From: Paenibacillus apiarius
GTDB lineage: Bacteria; Bacillota; Bacilli; Paenibacillales; Paenibacillaceae
DNA: 64,000 nt
Assembly (NCBI RefSeq): GCF_017052585.1
Contig: NZ_JAFFHZ010000001.1
Coordinates: forward strand, 992,001-1,056,000
Reading direction: 5' to 3'
Every line of letters starts with the position of its first letter. Position 1 is the stretch's first letter. Positions 43,231-54,431 of this stretch are shown piece after piece. The translations under genes were made by a program, and so were the position numbers. The notes beneath the pieces are model-generated. The model made no database searches and was not told the DNA's origin. It worked only from the letters and a program-made list of their open reading frames with translations.

Positions 43231-44781
43231 TTAAAGCAGCCCGATCTTATCACGCCGATTGCCGCCGTCTAACTTCCGTTTCTCGATTAGGCGATTCAAC
43301 GCGTCAACGTAAGCGCGAGCGCTCGCTTCGAGAATGTCGGTGCTGACGCCTCTGCCTGTTACGGCGATATCATTTTGAGCAAGCACGACATGTACTTCTC
43401 CAAGCGCATCTTTGCCGTTCGTAACCGATTTGATGGAGTAATCGGACAGTTCCACTGCCTCTTGCGTCGCTTTATCGATTGCCATATAGATCGCGTCGAC
43501 GGAGCCGTTCCCTTCGGACTCTTCCTCCAGCACGCCACCATCCAGCGTTACGATCCGCACCTTCGCAGAAGGGATCGATTTATTGCCGTAAGCGACGTAA
43601 ATCGTTTCCAATGTGTACGCTTCAGGCGCATCGATGAGCTTCTCTTCAATCATCGCGCGGATATCTTCATCCGACACTTCTTTCTTCTTATCGGCCAGTT
43701 CCTTGAACTTGGCAAACGCATGATTCACTTGCTCTCCATCAAGGTTATATCCCAAGTCGAAAAGCTTCTCGCGGAATGCGTGACGTCCGGAATGCTTGCC
43801 GAGCACTAGCTTGCTCTCTTTCAAACCAATCGTCTCTGGGGAAATAATCTCATACGTCGATTTTTCCTTGAGCATGCCATCCTGATGAATGCCTGACTCA
43901 TGCGCGAAGGCATTAGCCCCGACAATCGCTTTGTTTCCGGGAACCGCCATCCCAGTCAACTTGCTGACAAGGCGGCTCGTTCTTGCAATTTCGGACAACA
44001 CGAATGACGTCTTCGCTTGATAGAAATCCGCGCGCGTCTCAAGAGCCATCGCCACCTCTTCAAGCGCCGTGTTGCCTGCTCGTTCGCCAATGCCGTTAAT
44101 CGTGCCTTCAATTTGATCGGCGCCATTCAGTACGGCGGCAAGCGCATTGGCCGTTGCCATGCCAAGATCGTCGTGGCAATGAGCACTGAGCTGAATCTTT
44201 TCAATACCGGAAACGTTCTCCTTGAGCGTCTTAAAGATGTTGCCGTATTCGTACGGCGTCAAATAGCCGACCGTATCCGGAATATTGACGACAGTAGCGC
44301 CGGCGCGAATGGCCATTTCTGTAACTTGGGATAGAAAATCCAATTCAGTGCGGCCCGCATCTTCCGGGGAGAATTCAATCTTGCTGAAATATTTCTTAGC
44401 ATAGCGAATGGCCGCATCGGCTGCTTCCAGCACCTGTTCTTTCTCCATGCGGAGCTTATACTTCCGATGAATCGGAGACGATGCAAGGAAGAGATGCAGG
44501 CATGGATCCTGCGCATCCTTCAAAGCTTCATAGGCGGCATCGATATCGGGTATGCGCGCACGGGAAAGACCGACAATCGTCGAGTTCTTTACCGCTTTCG
44601 CCACCGCGTTTACAGCCGCCAAGTCGCCCGGTGATGCGGCAGGAAATCCCGCTTCGATGCGATCGACGCCCAAGCGCTCCAACTGATGTGCAATTTCGAG
44701 CTTTTCTTTCGTATTCAAGTTGACGCCAGGGGATTGTTCTCCATCCCTGAGCGTCGTGTCAAACATATAAATTTCACGCAT
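43231..44781 (-). CDS. leuA: 2-isopropylmalate synthase
   Basis: LeuA condenses acetyl-CoA with 2-ketoisovalerate, the committed step to leucine. The 516-residue protein has [59 protein letters not shown] for metal binding, [15 protein letters not shown], and the C-terminal LeuA regulatory domain that carries leucine feedback (to about residue 500). AAGGAGGTG precedes the ATG. It is last in the T-box operon, 117 bases after ilvC. Confidence 0.96.
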   Translation of the reverse strand: MREIYMFDTTLRDGEQSPGVNLNTKEKLEIAHQLERLGVDRIEAGFPAASPGDLAAVNAVAKAVKNSTIVGLSRARIPDIDAAYEALKDAQDPCLHLFLASSPIHRKYKLRMEKEQVLEAADAAIRYAKKYFSKIEFSPEDAGRTELDFLSQVTEMAIRAGATVVNIPDTVGYLTPYEYGNIFKTLKENVSGIEKIQLSAHCHDDLGMATANALAAVLNGADQIEGTINGIGERAGNTALEEVAMALETRADFYQAKTSFVLSEIARTSRLVSKLTGMAVPGNKAIVGANAFAHESGIHQDGMLKEKSTYEIISPETIGLKESKLVLGKHSGRHAFREKLFDLGYNLDGEQVNHAFAKFKELADKKKEVSDEDIRAMIEEKLIDAPEAYTLETIYVAYGNKSIPSAKVRIVTLDGGVLEEESEGNGSVDAIYMAIDKATQEAVELSDYSIKSVTNGKDALGEVHVVLAQNDIAVTGRGVSTDILEASARAYVDALNRLIEKRKLDGGNRRDKIGLL

Positions 44782-44898
44782 CGTTGCACCTCCTTCAGTT
44801 CTATCGGAGCGCTGCTCTGCAGTTCTCCATAAATCAACAGCGTCCTCCGCCTGTCGACGGGCGGACGCTGTGCGTTATCGCCTTACATTACAGTATGC

Positions 44899-46025
<1,127 letters not shown>

Positions 46026-46107
46026 GCAATGCGACGGCGGTAACGGCAGCTGCAAGCAAACCGGCTCCACCCTGTTTCTTCATATTATAGTGTGTCTCAG
46101 TTCCTCA

Positions 46108-46605
46108 CTATCCGTTGGCTTGACCACGAATTAAGGCCGTTACGCCTGTACGGCTAATTTCTCGTATGCCATATGGCTTCAAAAGTTCAACCATCGCTTC
46201 AATCTTCTCTGAATCTCCGACCACCTGAACCATAAGCGTGTTCGGGCCGATATCGACAATCGAAGCGCGGAATGTCTCGACGACGCCTAGTACTTCTGGA
46301 CGTTCGTGCGATTCAGCTTTCACTTTAATGAGCGCCAGCTCGCGGGCAACCATCGGCTGCTTGCTCAGATTCACCACTTTGATGACATCGATAATTTTGT
46401 ACAGCTGCTTCTCGATCTGCTCCAACAGATGGTCATCTCCGGTCGTGACGATGACCATTCGGGAAAGTCCTTCTTCCTCCGAAGCGCCGACGGTGATGCT
46501 CTCGATATTGAATCCGCGGCGCCCGAACAATCCGGAAACGCGCTGCAAAACGCCAGGTTGATCGTTAACGATGACGGCTATCGTATGCTTCGTCGTACTC
46601 ATCAT
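46108..46605 (-). CDS. ilvN: Acetolactate synthase small (regulatory) subunit
   Basis: IlvN binds valine and controls the IlvB catalytic subunit. The 165-residue protein has an N-terminal ACT domain ([34 protein letters not shown]) and a C-terminal half with [17 protein letters not shown] and [23 protein letters not shown]. Its ATG overlaps the ilvB stop as ATGA, so translation is coupled. GGGGGAAAG lies upstream. Confidence 0.95.
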   Translation of the reverse strand: MMSTTKHTIAVIVNDQPGVLQRVSGLFGRRGFNIESITVGASEEEGLSRMVIVTTGDDHLLEQIEKQLYKIIDVIKVVNLSKQPMVARELALIKVKAESHERPEVLGVVETFRASIVDIGPNTLMVQVVGDSEKIEAMVELLKPYGIREISRTGVTALIRGQANG

Positions 46606-48347
46606 TCACTTTCCCCCAGTATCATTTGGTCAATCGTGCAGCCTTGCGTAACCATTGGATACACGTTCTCATGCTTGCGGACAACAAATTCCACCACAGC
46701 CGGCCCGGGCGTATTCAACGCCTCCTGCCATGCTTGCTCCGCTTCTTCCTTTGTCGTCGCTCTAAATCCGCGAACACCGTAAGCTTCAGCTAATTTCACG
46801 AAATCGGGGCTGCCTGCCAAATCGATATGGCTGTAGCGGGTGTCATAAATAAGTTCTTGCCACTGACGCACCATACCGAGAACACGGTTGTTAATGATAG
46901 CCACTTTTACGGGAATGTTATTGATGGCGCAAATTGCAAGCTCTTGCGCGCACATTTGCATGCCGCCGTCCCCATTGATAGAGACGACCGTGCGATCCGG
47001 GTAAGCCATCTGCGCCCCGATGGCAGCTGGGAATCCGAAGCCCATCGTGCCAAGTCCGCCCGAAGTAATCCAAGAACGCGGATGGTTGAAGCGATAATAT
47101 TGTGCCGCCCACATTTGATGTTGTCCGACGTCTGTCGTTACGATTGCATCTCCGTGAGTCATATCATTGATCATTTGAATGACCCATTGCGGCTTTAATT
47201 CTTTATCCGAATCAATGAAAGCGAGCGGCTTCTCTTCTTTCCACTGCATAATCTGCGCGCGCCATGCATCCGCTTTATCCGTGCGCTTGACCGTCGCATT
47301 AGCTAACTGAAGCGTTGAACGAATATCGCCCACGATTGGAATGTCTGTCGGAACATTTTTCCCAATCTCCGCCGGGTCGATATCAATGTGCACAATCTTT
47401 GCTTTTGGCGCAAAGCCGTCTAGCTTCATCGTCACGCGGTCATCGAAACGCGCCCCGATATTGATAAGCAAATCCGCTTGCTGAATTGCCATGTTCGCGG
47501 TGAAGGTTCCGTGCATCCCCGGCATGCCCATCCATAAATCATGACCGCTGGGAAAGCCGCCAAGTCCGAGCAGTGTCGTCGTGACCGGAATTTGCGCCTT
47601 CGTTGCAAAATCGTATAATTCTTCGTGCGCTCCCGAGTGAATAACGCCAGCTCCAGCCAAGATGACCGGGTTCTTTGCCTCTTCAATTGCCTTCAGCATC
47701 TTATCCACTTGGTATTTGTTCGGTTGAACCGTCGGATTGTAACCGCGAATGTTGACGCCCGTCACCGGGGTAAACAGCGCCTTCGCTGCCGATACATCCT
47801 TCGGAATATCGATAAGAACAGGGCCTTTGCGTCCAGTATTGGCAATGTGGAACGCCTCATGAATGACGCGAGGCAGATCTTCAACATCTCGAACCAAATA
47901 GCTGTGCTTCGTTACAGGCATTGTAATGCCGGTAATGTCCGCTTCCTGGAACGCATCTGTCCCGATAAAATTCGTAGCAACGTTCCCTGTAATGACTACC
48001 AGCGGAACGGAGTCCATATATGCCGTTGCGATTCCTGTAACCAGGTTCGTTGCACCGGGACCCGAAGTTGCGATGCAGACACCTACTTTGCCGCTTGCGC
48101 GAGCGTAACCGTCCGCCGCATGAATTGCCCCTTGCTCGTGTCGAGTCAGGACGTGATTGAAATCCTCGCGGCCGTGCATAGCGTCGTAGATGTAGAGCAC
48201 CGCGCCGCCCGGATAGCCGAACACGCACTCCACACCTTCCAACAACAAGCTGCGAAGCAACATTTCTGAGCCTGTAATTACTTCAGGCTTCATCCAATTT
48301 TGTCTTAATTCATCTGTCGACCGCATTGTCGTGCGATGTGAGCTCAT
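46602..48347 (-). CDS. ilvB: Acetolactate synthase large (catalytic) subunit
   Basis: This ThDP- and FAD-dependent enzyme condenses pyruvate for valine and leucine, or pyruvate with 2-ketobutyrate for isoleucine. The 581-residue protein has [33 protein letters not shown] with the catalytic Glu, [32 protein letters not shown], and the ThDP motif [40 protein letters not shown] precedes the ATG. It is the first gene after the T-box leader. Confidence 0.96.
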   Translation of the reverse strand: MSSHRTTMRSTDELRQNWMKPEVITGSEMLLRSLLLEGVECVFGYPGGAVLYIYDAMHGREDFNHVLTRHEQGAIHAADGYARASGKVGVCIATSGPGATNLVTGIATAYMDSVPLVVITGNVATNFIGTDAFQEADITGITMPVTKHSYLVRDVEDLPRVIHEAFHIANTGRKGPVLIDIPKDVSAAKALFTPVTGVNIRGYNPTVQPNKYQVDKMLKAIEEAKNPVILAGAGVIHSGAHEELYDFATKAQIPVTTTLLGLGGFPSGHDLWMGMPGMHGTFTANMAIQQADLLINIGARFDDRVTMKLDGFAPKAKIVHIDIDPAEIGKNVPTDIPIVGDIRSTLQLANATVKRTDKADAWRAQIMQWKEEKPLAFIDSDKELKPQWVIQMINDMTHGDAIVTTDVGQHQMWAAQYYRFNHPRSWITSGGLGTMGFGFPAAIGAQMAYPDRTVVSINGDGGMQMCAQELAICAINNIPVKVAIINNRVLGMVRQWQELIYDTRYSHIDLAGSPDFVKLAEAYGVRGFRATTKEEAEQAWQEALNTPGPAVVEFVVRKHENVYPMVTQGCTIDQMILGESE

Positions 48348-48438
48348 AAGCCATCCTCCTTACGCATCCTTGTTGGTATCCAATTCGGGCTCTAGGTTCA
48401 TCATGAAGGTGTCTTGCCTGGCCAGGCATATTTATAAC

Positions 48439-48820
48439 AAAAAAACCTTCCATCCCCGCAGCTTGCCCGCTGCTTAAGGGACGAAAGGTTGTTCTTCCGT
48501 GGTACCACCCGTGTTCATTCCACATCTCGCGATATGAAATCTCAGCGAGTACGCGCATGTCACGTGACATACAATTCAAATACGCATACTCTTGACGCCT
48601 AACGCGCGTCTGACGATTCTCCCTACTCACATGGCTGTTGTAAAACATCAGTTTCATCAAAGCCATCTGTTCAGGAAAACAGCTCCGAGGTGAGCTCGCA
48701 TCTAAGGGATTAAGGCGCCGGTTTCAGCAAACTTCCGATCGCTCTCTGTTCATAAGGGCCCTTAACGCTTCGTCCTCTTCATAGCCGTTGGTATTATGTG
48801 TAAATCTCTTTCAAATGTTT
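48439..48820 (-). promoter_or_regulatory. Leucine-type T-box leader of the ilvB operon
   Basis: On the minus strand the T-box core GGGTGGTACCACGG (48497-48510) is followed by a terminator made of AACCTT...AAGGTT arms and a T run (48439-48490). The upstream stem I contains a GCTGAAACCGG-type motif. CTC at 48692-48694, in the stretch GAG-CTC-ACCTCGGAGC, is the likely specifier codon, that is leucine; GCT one base over cannot be excluded. Uncharged tRNA-Leu would bind the leader and favour the antiterminator, switching on the operon. Confidence 0.9.
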
Positions 48821-48826
48821 AGAAAC

Positions 48827-48855
48827 ATTATATTCCTACACCTATCAGGAGTCAA
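48827..48855 (-). promoter_or_regulatory. Sigma-A promoter of the ilv-leu operon
   Basis: TTGACT, 17 bases, TATAAT on the minus strand, a near-perfect housekeeping promoter. Transcription would start about 48820, giving a leader of some 470 bases before ilvB. Confidence 0.85.
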
Positions 48856-49039
48856 TAGGTCAATTTCAAATTTTTTTGTGCCACGACAAATCGGCTAATT
48901 TTCCACCTAGAGAGGACATTAGTATAAAACCCGAACCGTTCCGGCGTACAAAAACCGGATCACTTCCATCCATATCAGACTCACCGATTGCCAATCCCTC
49001 CATATGATAACAGCAACAAATCTTTTCAGGGGGATGAAC

Positions 49040-49492
49040 ATGATTCGACTTCGCCGTCCCAAAAGTGATGACGAATCCATTTGGTTAATCATTAAGTCGG
49101 AGCTCCTTCCGCGTTCGCACTTAGCATGGGACCCTGAACAAGTGCGCAAAGAACTTCCTCGGCGGTTAAAAGGCATTACCTATGTAGCAACCAACCGCCT
49201 CCATCGCACGGTTGGCTTCGTTCACCTGCTTGTGCAGGAACAGACTCTCGTTATCGATATGCTCGCTGTCTCCCGTCAAGCTCAAGGCCAAGGATATGGG
49301 CGTCAGCTTCTGAATCGGGCCGAGCAATATGGGCGCAAACACCGCTGCAGATCGTCCCGGATGCTTGTCGATTACGGAAACCGGGAGGCCGAACGATTCT
49401 ATGAACGCAATGGCTATCGCTTAATCCGATATGTGGCCGCGGTTGTCTGCAATGAGATGGAAAAAACTTTCTTTTCATACAAAAAAGCCTGA
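49040..49492 (+). CDS. GNAT-family acetyltransferase
   Basis: The 150-residue protein has the GNAT fold. Strands YVATNRLHRTVGFVHLL and TLVIDMLAVSRQAQGQGYGRQLLNRAEQYG include the acetyl-CoA motif Q-x-x-G-x-G/A, followed by AERFYERNGYRLIRY. CAGGGGG lies 6 bases before ATG 49040; a second ATG at 49034 is possible. It is transcribed away from the ilv promoter. The substrate is unknown. Confidence 0.8.
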   Translation: MIRLRRPKSDDESIWLIIKSELLPRSHLAWDPEQVRKELPRRLKGITYVATNRLHRTVGFVHLLVQEQTLVIDMLAVSRQAQGQGYGRQLLNRAEQYGRKHRCRSSRMLVDYGNREAERFYERNGYRLIRYVAAVVCNEMEKTFFSYKKA

Positions 49493-49510
49493 GGAATCAA
49501 CCTCAGGCTT
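49485..49510. terminator. Bidirectional terminator
   Basis: A perfect 10-bp stem (AAGCCTGAGG / CCTCAGGCTT) with a 6-base loop overlaps the GNAT stop. On the minus strand it is followed by seven T, so it serves the opposing gene best. Confidence 0.8.
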
Positions 49511-49551
49511 GCCTCTCTTCTCTCGTGCCCTCTGCGGCAAGTTCTATTTCG

Positions 49552-49851
49552 TTACCGATAATAGCCGTATGGATATCCATAGTACCCCCCATAGCCTCCA
49601 TATCCTCCATAGCCTCCATATCCTCCATAGCCATAGCCGTAGTATGGAGCCGTGCCGATGGCCAACAAATCAAATAACACCAAAGGTATAATCGCTTTAG
49701 TCTTGACCTTTTTGTCCTTCGGTTGTTCCAGCACCAGCTTGTTTCCAGAAATGCGCACCAGCTTTCCCGTCACAACTTTGCCGCTCTTATGAACTGCGTA
49801 TATGCGCTTGCCTACCAGCTTTTGCGCTTGAGCCTTGGTAACACCCCGCAT
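49552..49851 (-). CDS. Small basic protein with Gly-Tyr-rich tail
   Basis: The 99-residue protein has a basic N-terminal part (MRGVTKAQAQKLVGKRIYAVHKSGKVVTGKLVRISGNKLVLEQ), with an SH3-like or KOW-like strand pattern. A single hydrophobic stretch (IIPLVLFDLLAIG) follows, then a tail of GYGGYGG repeats. Gly-Tyr tails are common in spore-coat and adhesive proteins. AGGAGGGG precedes ATG 49851. I do not know the family; a coat or envelope role is a guess. Confidence 0.7.
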   Translation of the reverse strand: MRGVTKAQAQKLVGKRIYAVHKSGKVVTGKLVRISGNKLVLEQPKDKKVKTKAIIPLVLFDLLAIGTAPYYGYGYGGYGGYGGYGGYGGYYGYPYGYYR

Positions 49852-49991
49852 GTCAACCCCTCCTTCATGGTGGTTACTGTACAACGTATGTAAGTGATTG
49901 ACAGGCTGCTTGTATAAAGGCCTTCCCATAACAAAAACTGTGCTAGAGTCTGTCAGCAAAAACTAGATTAGAAGAAGACGATATGCACTCG

Positions 49992-50699
49992 TCATAAATC
50001 TCGGCGTTTCATGCGCTTCCAGCAAATAGCCAACAGCCCGGCAGAATAAAGAAACGGCAACAACAATACGCCGATTCGGCCAAGCACGGAATACTTCTCG
50101 TAATTCATCAGCATGTCCATCGCCGGAAATGCCGGAGGAAGCAGCCATGTCATCCATTGTATGCCGGGAGGAAGGAGTTCTCCCAGCTTGCCCTGGGAGA
50201 ATGATATCGCAATCAGCGCCAAAATGCCGCCAATGGCATGACCCATCTTCGCCTCCAATCTGGAATTGAATAAAGCGGCGAACGACGTCCCCAATAAAGC
50301 CAGACCGAAGTGGGCCGCAAAAGCAACTGTAACATGCTCCCAGGTTGCAGGCTTGTCAAATTTATTAAAAATAATCGGATATAGTATGGAGTATAAATCT
50401 AGCAACACAACCAACAGAACAACCGAGCATAGAACTCCCGCATAGTATTTCTTCGCGCTTCCCAACCGCAAAATCGTAATTTGCTCTTGCACCTGTTCCT
50501 GCGATGCAAAGAAGCCGTAGGCAAGCCACGAGGCAATCAGAAACAGCAGCACCGACGTGGCCGCATAGCTTCCCATAATCGGATTCGGGGCATAGGTATA
50601 AAATAATCCTATAAATATCACAAAGGTAAGCAACGAAGGAATATATCGATGCGATCTGCTAAAATCGCGGATTAAATACAAGATTAAGTGCTTGCACAT
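49992..50699 (-). CDS. ABC transporter permease
   Basis: The 235-residue membrane protein has about six hydrophobic segments (SLLTFVIFIGLFYTYA, YAATSVLLFLIASWLAYGFF, YAGVLCSVVLLVVLLDLYSI, VTVAFAAHFGLALLGTSFAALF, IGGILALIAISFS, IGVLLLPFLYSAGLLAICW). It overlaps the end of the ATP-binding gene by 16 bases; the ATG at 50699 has GAGAGGGG upstream. With the ATPase it forms a two-gene ABC-2-type system. The cargo is not apparent. Confidence 0.8.
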   Translation of the reverse strand: MCKHLILYLIRDFSRSHRYIPSLLTFVIFIGLFYTYAPNPIMGSYAATSVLLFLIASWLAYGFFASQEQVQEQITILRLGSAKKYYAGVLCSVVLLVVLLDLYSILYPIIFNKFDKPATWEHVTVAFAAHFGLALLGTSFAALFNSRLEAKMGHAIGGILALIAISFSQGKLGELLPPGIQWMTWLLPPAFPAMDMLMNYEKYSVLGRIGVLLLPFLYSAGLLAICWKRMKRRDL

Positions 50700-51589
50700 G
50701 ACGCTTGGCCCCTCTCCCGATCCGCGCACGAATGACGCGCCGCCTGTTCCTTGTCGGCAGCATGCAGCGCAGTAATCGTCCCATTTCTGTTCAATATGGC
50801 GCGCAGCGCATCATCGGAATGCTCCGAATAGATAATTAACCGATGCGTATGTCCGTGGCTAATCAGACTCACCACGCCGGCAAGATGGCGCAGTTCATTC
50901 GCCTGTTCCGTTCCTGGCAGACTGAACTCGATGACGAAGCAGCGCTCCTCACGGCGCTCCAGGAGCGTGTCAGACACAATCTTTCCACGTTGCAGGACCA
51001 TTACCCGATCGGCAAGCTCGTCCAGCAACCGCCTTTCATGACAGGTCAAAATGATGGCCAGACCTTGCTGCTTCAATTGCTGCAGCAATTGAACGAGCTC
51101 CGTCTGCGAAGCGGCATCCAGCCCGGATAGCGGCTCATCCAATATTAACAGGTCTGGTGGATGAAGCACTGCCTGCATAAGGTTCACCTTCTGCATCATT
51201 CCTTTGGAGAAGGTGCTGATTCGGCGATGCGACGCTTCTTCCAACCCGAACAGCGTCAGCAATTGCGACATCCTCTCGCGCACTTCTTTCTCGGCCATCC
51301 CTTGAATCATGCCCATGGAGTATAAATATTCATGAGGAGTCAAACGCAAGCGCGGAAACCGCTCGGGAGCGAATCCGATGTTCAGCTTTCCATGAGTTCC
51401 CCTCTTTATTTTGCCGCTGGAAGGAAGGGATAGGCCTGCAATAATGCGCAATAGCGTGCTCTTTCCCGAGCCGTTGGCACCGTTGACGGCGACCGTGTGT
51501 CTCGCCTGCAGCGAGAAAGAGATATCTTCAAGAACAACAGAAGTGCCATAGCGCTTGCTTACACGATCAAGCTGGAAGATATCGTTCAT
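50684..51589 (-). CDS. ABC transporter ATP-binding protein
   Basis: The 301-residue protein has Walker A GANGSGKSTLLRI, the signature FSKGMMQKVNLMQAV (a variant LSGGQ), Walker B LLILDEPLSGLDAASQ and the switch histidine TCHERRLL. A C-terminal extension after about residue 220 is typical of ABC-2 exporters. GCGGAGG precedes the ATG, 18 bases after the nucleoid-associated protein gene. Confidence 0.87.
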   Translation of the reverse strand: MNDIFQLDRVSKRYGTSVVLEDISFSLQARHTVAVNGANGSGKSTLLRIIAGLSLPSSGKIKRGTHGKLNIGFAPERFPRLRLTPHEYLYSMGMIQGMAEKEVRERMSQLLTLFGLEEASHRRISTFSKGMMQKVNLMQAVLHPPDLLILDEPLSGLDAASQTELVQLLQQLKQQGLAIILTCHERRLLDELADRVMVLQRGKIVSDTLLERREERCFVIEFSLPGTEQANELRHLAGVVSLISHGHTHRLIIYSEHSDDALRAILNRNGTITALHAADKEQAARHSCADRERGQASCAST

Positions 51590-51607
51590 GACATCAGCCT
51601 CCGCCGT

Positions 51608-52672
51608 TTATTCTTCTTCATTGTAGAATACTTTGTAATAGTGCATGCCCCGGTTTTCGTCATAGCCCTTCTCTACGTACGGGAAGCTCTCGCTCTTCAG
51701 CTTTAGCTCCACCCCCGTATCGGTGCGGATATTATTCTTGAACGTGCGCTTTGCCCGCTTGAGCGCCACCTGAGAAATAGGAATTTCGTCCAGCGGCGGG
51801 AGTTCGTTTGCTTCCTCGTAAGTTTCCTTGTACGTTTTAAAAATGGGGGCGATATCCGGATGCGCTATCACCTCTTCCGTGAACGCCTCTTCTTCGAACT
51901 GCTCATGCTTCGCGAAGTAATCGATCGTGCTGTTGATGAACTGCAGCTTTTCTTTCTTTTCTGGGCGCTCCTCGGCTGCCGGGGCGATGACGTCATCGTA
52001 AAATTGCGTGCACATTTCGATAACCTTGTCCGTCAAATAATGCTCATCCTCCAACAGCTTCACGTTCAGGAAATCCTCTAGCCAAAACAGTGCCGCCTCG
52101 CCCTGCTTCCCGGAGGAAGTATCTACGACGCCAACCGAATAACCTGCCTCCGCCTGCACGTTCAGAATAAGACAGCCCTTGTCCAACTTGCGCACATTGA
52201 CGCCTTCCTCCACCCGCACGCCGAGACGTTCTTCCTGAGGTTCGTCCACCTGCAGGAACACGTCCTTGTTCTCCGACTTGAAGATGCCTAGCGCATCGAT
52301 GCTGAAGTTGTTATATAAAATGTTGTTCAAGTGAACAACGTACAGCTCCCCCGGCTTAATCTGCGGATGGCCGGACACCGCATATAGGTGATTCAAGATA
52401 TGAACCGATTGCTCATGGAACGCATCCGCCTTCTGAAAAATGCGTCCTGCATAGGTGTACACCTCGTTTAACGAGAGCTCGGACTCATGTTGGAAGCGAT
52501 AGGTTGCATCGAATTTAAAGCTCGACAAAAAATATTTCAACAACGTATCCCGCACATCCTCGTTCGGAACGTCGTATAAGGTTTGTGATATTCGGACGCC
52601 TTCATCTTGGGATGGACTGCCTACCCGATGGACGATCATCCGGTGAATTTCCGCTTTTGACAAATCTATCAT
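51608..52672 (-). CDS. NdpA-type nucleoid-associated protein (PF04245)
   Basis: The 354-residue protein matches the 37-kDa nucleoid-associated family. It has MIDLSKAEIHRMIVHRVGS at the start, LLKYFLSSFKFDATYRF, HLNNILYNNFSIDALGIFKSENKDVF, and a C-terminal KRTFKNNIRTDTGVELKL. ATG 52672 has GAGAGAGTG upstream. It is cytosolic and DNA-bound in characterised members. It is followed closely by the ABC gene. Confidence 0.75.
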   Translation of the reverse strand: MIDLSKAEIHRMIVHRVGSPSQDEGVRISQTLYDVPNEDVRDTLLKYFLSSFKFDATYRFQHESELSLNEVYTYAGRIFQKADAFHEQSVHILNHLYAVSGHPQIKPGELYVVHLNNILYNNFSIDALGIFKSENKDVFLQVDEPQEERLGVRVEEGVNVRKLDKGCLILNVQAEAGYSVGVVDTSSGKQGEAALFWLEDFLNVKLLEDEHYLTDKVIEMCTQFYDDVIAPAAEERPEKKEKLQFINSTIDYFAKHEQFEEEAFTEEVIAHPDIAPIFKTYKETYEEANELPPLDEIPISQVALKRAKRTFKNNIRTDTGVELKLKSESFPYVEKGYDENRGMHYYKVFYNEEE

Positions 52673-52879
52673 GCTTTCACTCTCTCTTTCGTAAAGTCGC
52701 GTTCTTCTATTGTATCGAAAAAAAGAGAGAATGGGAAAGCCAACATTCACCTGATTGGTTGATAGATTTCATAGTACGTTTCATGTACTATTTCATGCTA
52801 AAAATAGGATACCTTCGGGGGCGGGGTATAATATTACGGCCTTTATGGCTAATTTATAACTATAAGGAGGTGAACAACC

Positions 52880-53035
52880 ATGGCAAAAGACGTATTATGC
52901 GAAGTGAACTCCTGCAAGTATTGGGCTGCCGGCAACAAATGCGCCGCAACCTCGATCTATGTTGTGAACAACCGTGGCAAGCAGGCACATGATTCCGGAG
53001 ATACCGATTGCAAAACGTTCGAACCAAAGCTGTAG
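52880..53035 (+). CDS. DUF1540 domain protein
   Basis: This 51-residue gene is too short for most gene-length cut-offs. It has four cysteines arranged as VLCEVNSCKYWAAGNKCAA...DTDCKTFEP, the DUF1540 signature (C-x4-C-x3-GN-x-C...TDC-x-TF). AAGGAGGTG lies 7 bases before the ATG, and TATAAT at 52827 may be its -10 element. Such proteins probably bind zinc; function unknown. Confidence 0.88.
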   Translation: MAKDVLCEVNSCKYWAAGNKCAATSIYVVNNRGKQAHDSGDTDCKTFEPKL

Positions 53036-53050
53036 CTCGTGCAAGGCGCA

Positions 53051-53071
53051 GGGCGACCTTCCCCGTCGCCC
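53051..53071 (+). terminator. Terminator after the DUF1540 gene
   Basis: GGGCGAC / GTCGCCC with a 7-base loop is followed by TTGCTTG; outer G-C pairs extend the stem. It lies 16 bases after the stop codon. Confidence 0.65.
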
Positions 53072-53227
53072 TTGCTTGCCATCGTCATTGATAATTATTA
53101 TCATTCGACTGTAAAAATATACTTCTTACAAATGTTTTAATGGATTACGAATAACCAAGATATGCGAATGGATGAGAGTACATAGAACTGAGCCCGCTCC
53201 GGTTGGTGGCTGTAACATATTTCCTGA

Positions 53228-53255
53228 TTGTTCGTCGTGAACCAGCATTTATAAT
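53228..53255 (+). promoter_or_regulatory. Possible promoter of the thioesterase gene
   Basis: TTGTTC, 16 bases, TATAAT precedes the thioesterase start by 36 bases. GTTC-N5-GAAC spans the -35 and could be an operator. Confidence 0.45.
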
Positions 53256-53290
53256 AGGTGTATGACTTCATGAAAGGACGTAATAAACAA

Positions 53291-53833
53291 ATGACCGTAA
53301 GCCAATCACCATCCACGCAACCCGAAACGAAGCATTGCCGGGAATCACGCGTGTTCAAGACCGGACGGGTCTTCCCGAACGATGTCAACAATCACGAGAC
53401 ATTGTTCGGCGGCAAATTGATGAGCCTCATCGATGAGACGGCATCCATATCCGCCATGCGCCACTGCCGCTGCAACGTTGTCACGGCGTCTACGGACTCA
53501 GTCGACTTCCTGCGTCCCATCCGTCCGACCGATTCGGTCTGCCTGGAATCGTTCGTCACTTGGACGGGCAAGACGAGCATCGAAGTGTTCGTCAAGATCA
53601 TATCCGAGAATTTATATACTGGAGAGCGCACCGTTGCCGCAACCTCCTTCCTCACCTTCGTGGCCCGCAAGGAAGACGGCTCACCTGCCAACGTGCCGCA
53701 GGTCATACCGGATACAGATGAAGAGAAGCTGCTGCACCAATCCGCTCCCGAACGATCCCGGCTGCGCAAATTACGACGCGTTGCAAGCAAGAATCTGGCG
53801 GACAAGCTGACGACGCGCAAATATTGGGAATGA
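53291..53833 (+). CDS. Acyl-CoA thioesterase, hotdog fold (YkhA-like)
   Basis: The enzyme would hydrolyse acyl-CoA. The 180-residue protein has RVFPNDVNNHETLFGGKLMSLIDETASISAMRHC, the N-x-x-x-x-x-FGG-x7-D active-site pattern of YciA/YkhA enzymes, and SIEVFVKIISENLYTGERTVAATSFLTFVA. I chose ATG 53291 with AAAGGA upstream; ATG 53270 (AGGTG upstream) is an alternative. It stands alone. Confidence 0.87.
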   Translation: MTVSQSPSTQPETKHCRESRVFKTGRVFPNDVNNHETLFGGKLMSLIDETASISAMRHCRCNVVTASTDSVDFLRPIRPTDSVCLESFVTWTGKTSIEVFVKIISENLYTGERTVAATSFLTFVARKEDGSPANVPQVIPDTDEEKLLHQSAPERSRLRKLRRVASKNLADKLTTRKYWE

Positions 53834-53922
53834 ACGGCGCATAAGAGCCATCGTTTATAGGGCATACTCCTGTTAATGATGTTCAGGCTAAGGAACATGA
53901 AGTGAAGTGATCTGCAAGCTGG

Positions 53923-53947
53923 CCGGAGGCGCTGCCTCCGGTTATTT
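53923..53947 (+). terminator. Terminator after the thioesterase gene
   Basis: CCGGAGGC/GCCTCCGG with a 3-base loop is followed by TTATTTATA. It lies 90 bases after the stop codon. Confidence 0.6.
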
Positions 53948-54009
53948 ATAAGGTCACTCCATGTGCCTCTCACATGAGAGCATAGATCCATTTTCGTATT
54001 GCTTCACTC

Positions 54010-54150
54010 TCCCCTTCCGTCAGTTCATTCAGTTAAATTAGGACAGTAAGTCCGGTAAGTGCAGTTAGTTTAGTAAGTCAACGCAGCTTGTTCAGTTAGT
54101 CAACTCAGTAAGTTTATTAGGTTTTCAGTTAGTTTGGCGGTTAGAGGGCT
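54010..54150. repeat. Region of iterated CAGTTAGT/AGTAAGT octamers without a gene
   Basis: The roughly 600 bases between the thioesterase and rplT hold no supportable gene. From about 54010 to 54150 the sequence repeats AGTTAGT, AGTAAGT and AGTCAAC-like words at irregular 8-20-base spacing. Their function is unknown. Confidence 0.5.
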
Positions 54151-54375
54151 TATCGCCAAAAGTTGGGTCCGCTATTAACTTTATCGTAGCTTCAGCTTCC
54201 TACCCATCTTTGCTTTGACGACTCTTTAAAATGGCTACTATTTATTCTTCTGAGCTTAAGGGAGATGGAGCAAGACATTGTCATATGTTTACTCCCCCCG
54301 GCAACCTGTCAAATAGCATACACCAGCTTCAACACCGTGGAGGAACCCATCCAATCCAATACACTTATGCGGATC

Positions 54376-54416
54376 AAAAAAAGCAGCGCATTCGAAAGCT
54401 TCGAATGCGCTGCTTT
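54376..54416 (-). terminator. Terminator of the infC-rpmI-rplT operon
   Basis: A perfect 17-bp stem (AAAGCAGCGCATTCGAA / its complement) with a 3-base loop is followed by seven T on the minus strand, 15 bases after rplT. Confidence 0.9.
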
Positions 54417-54431
54417 ATATACCGTCATCGC

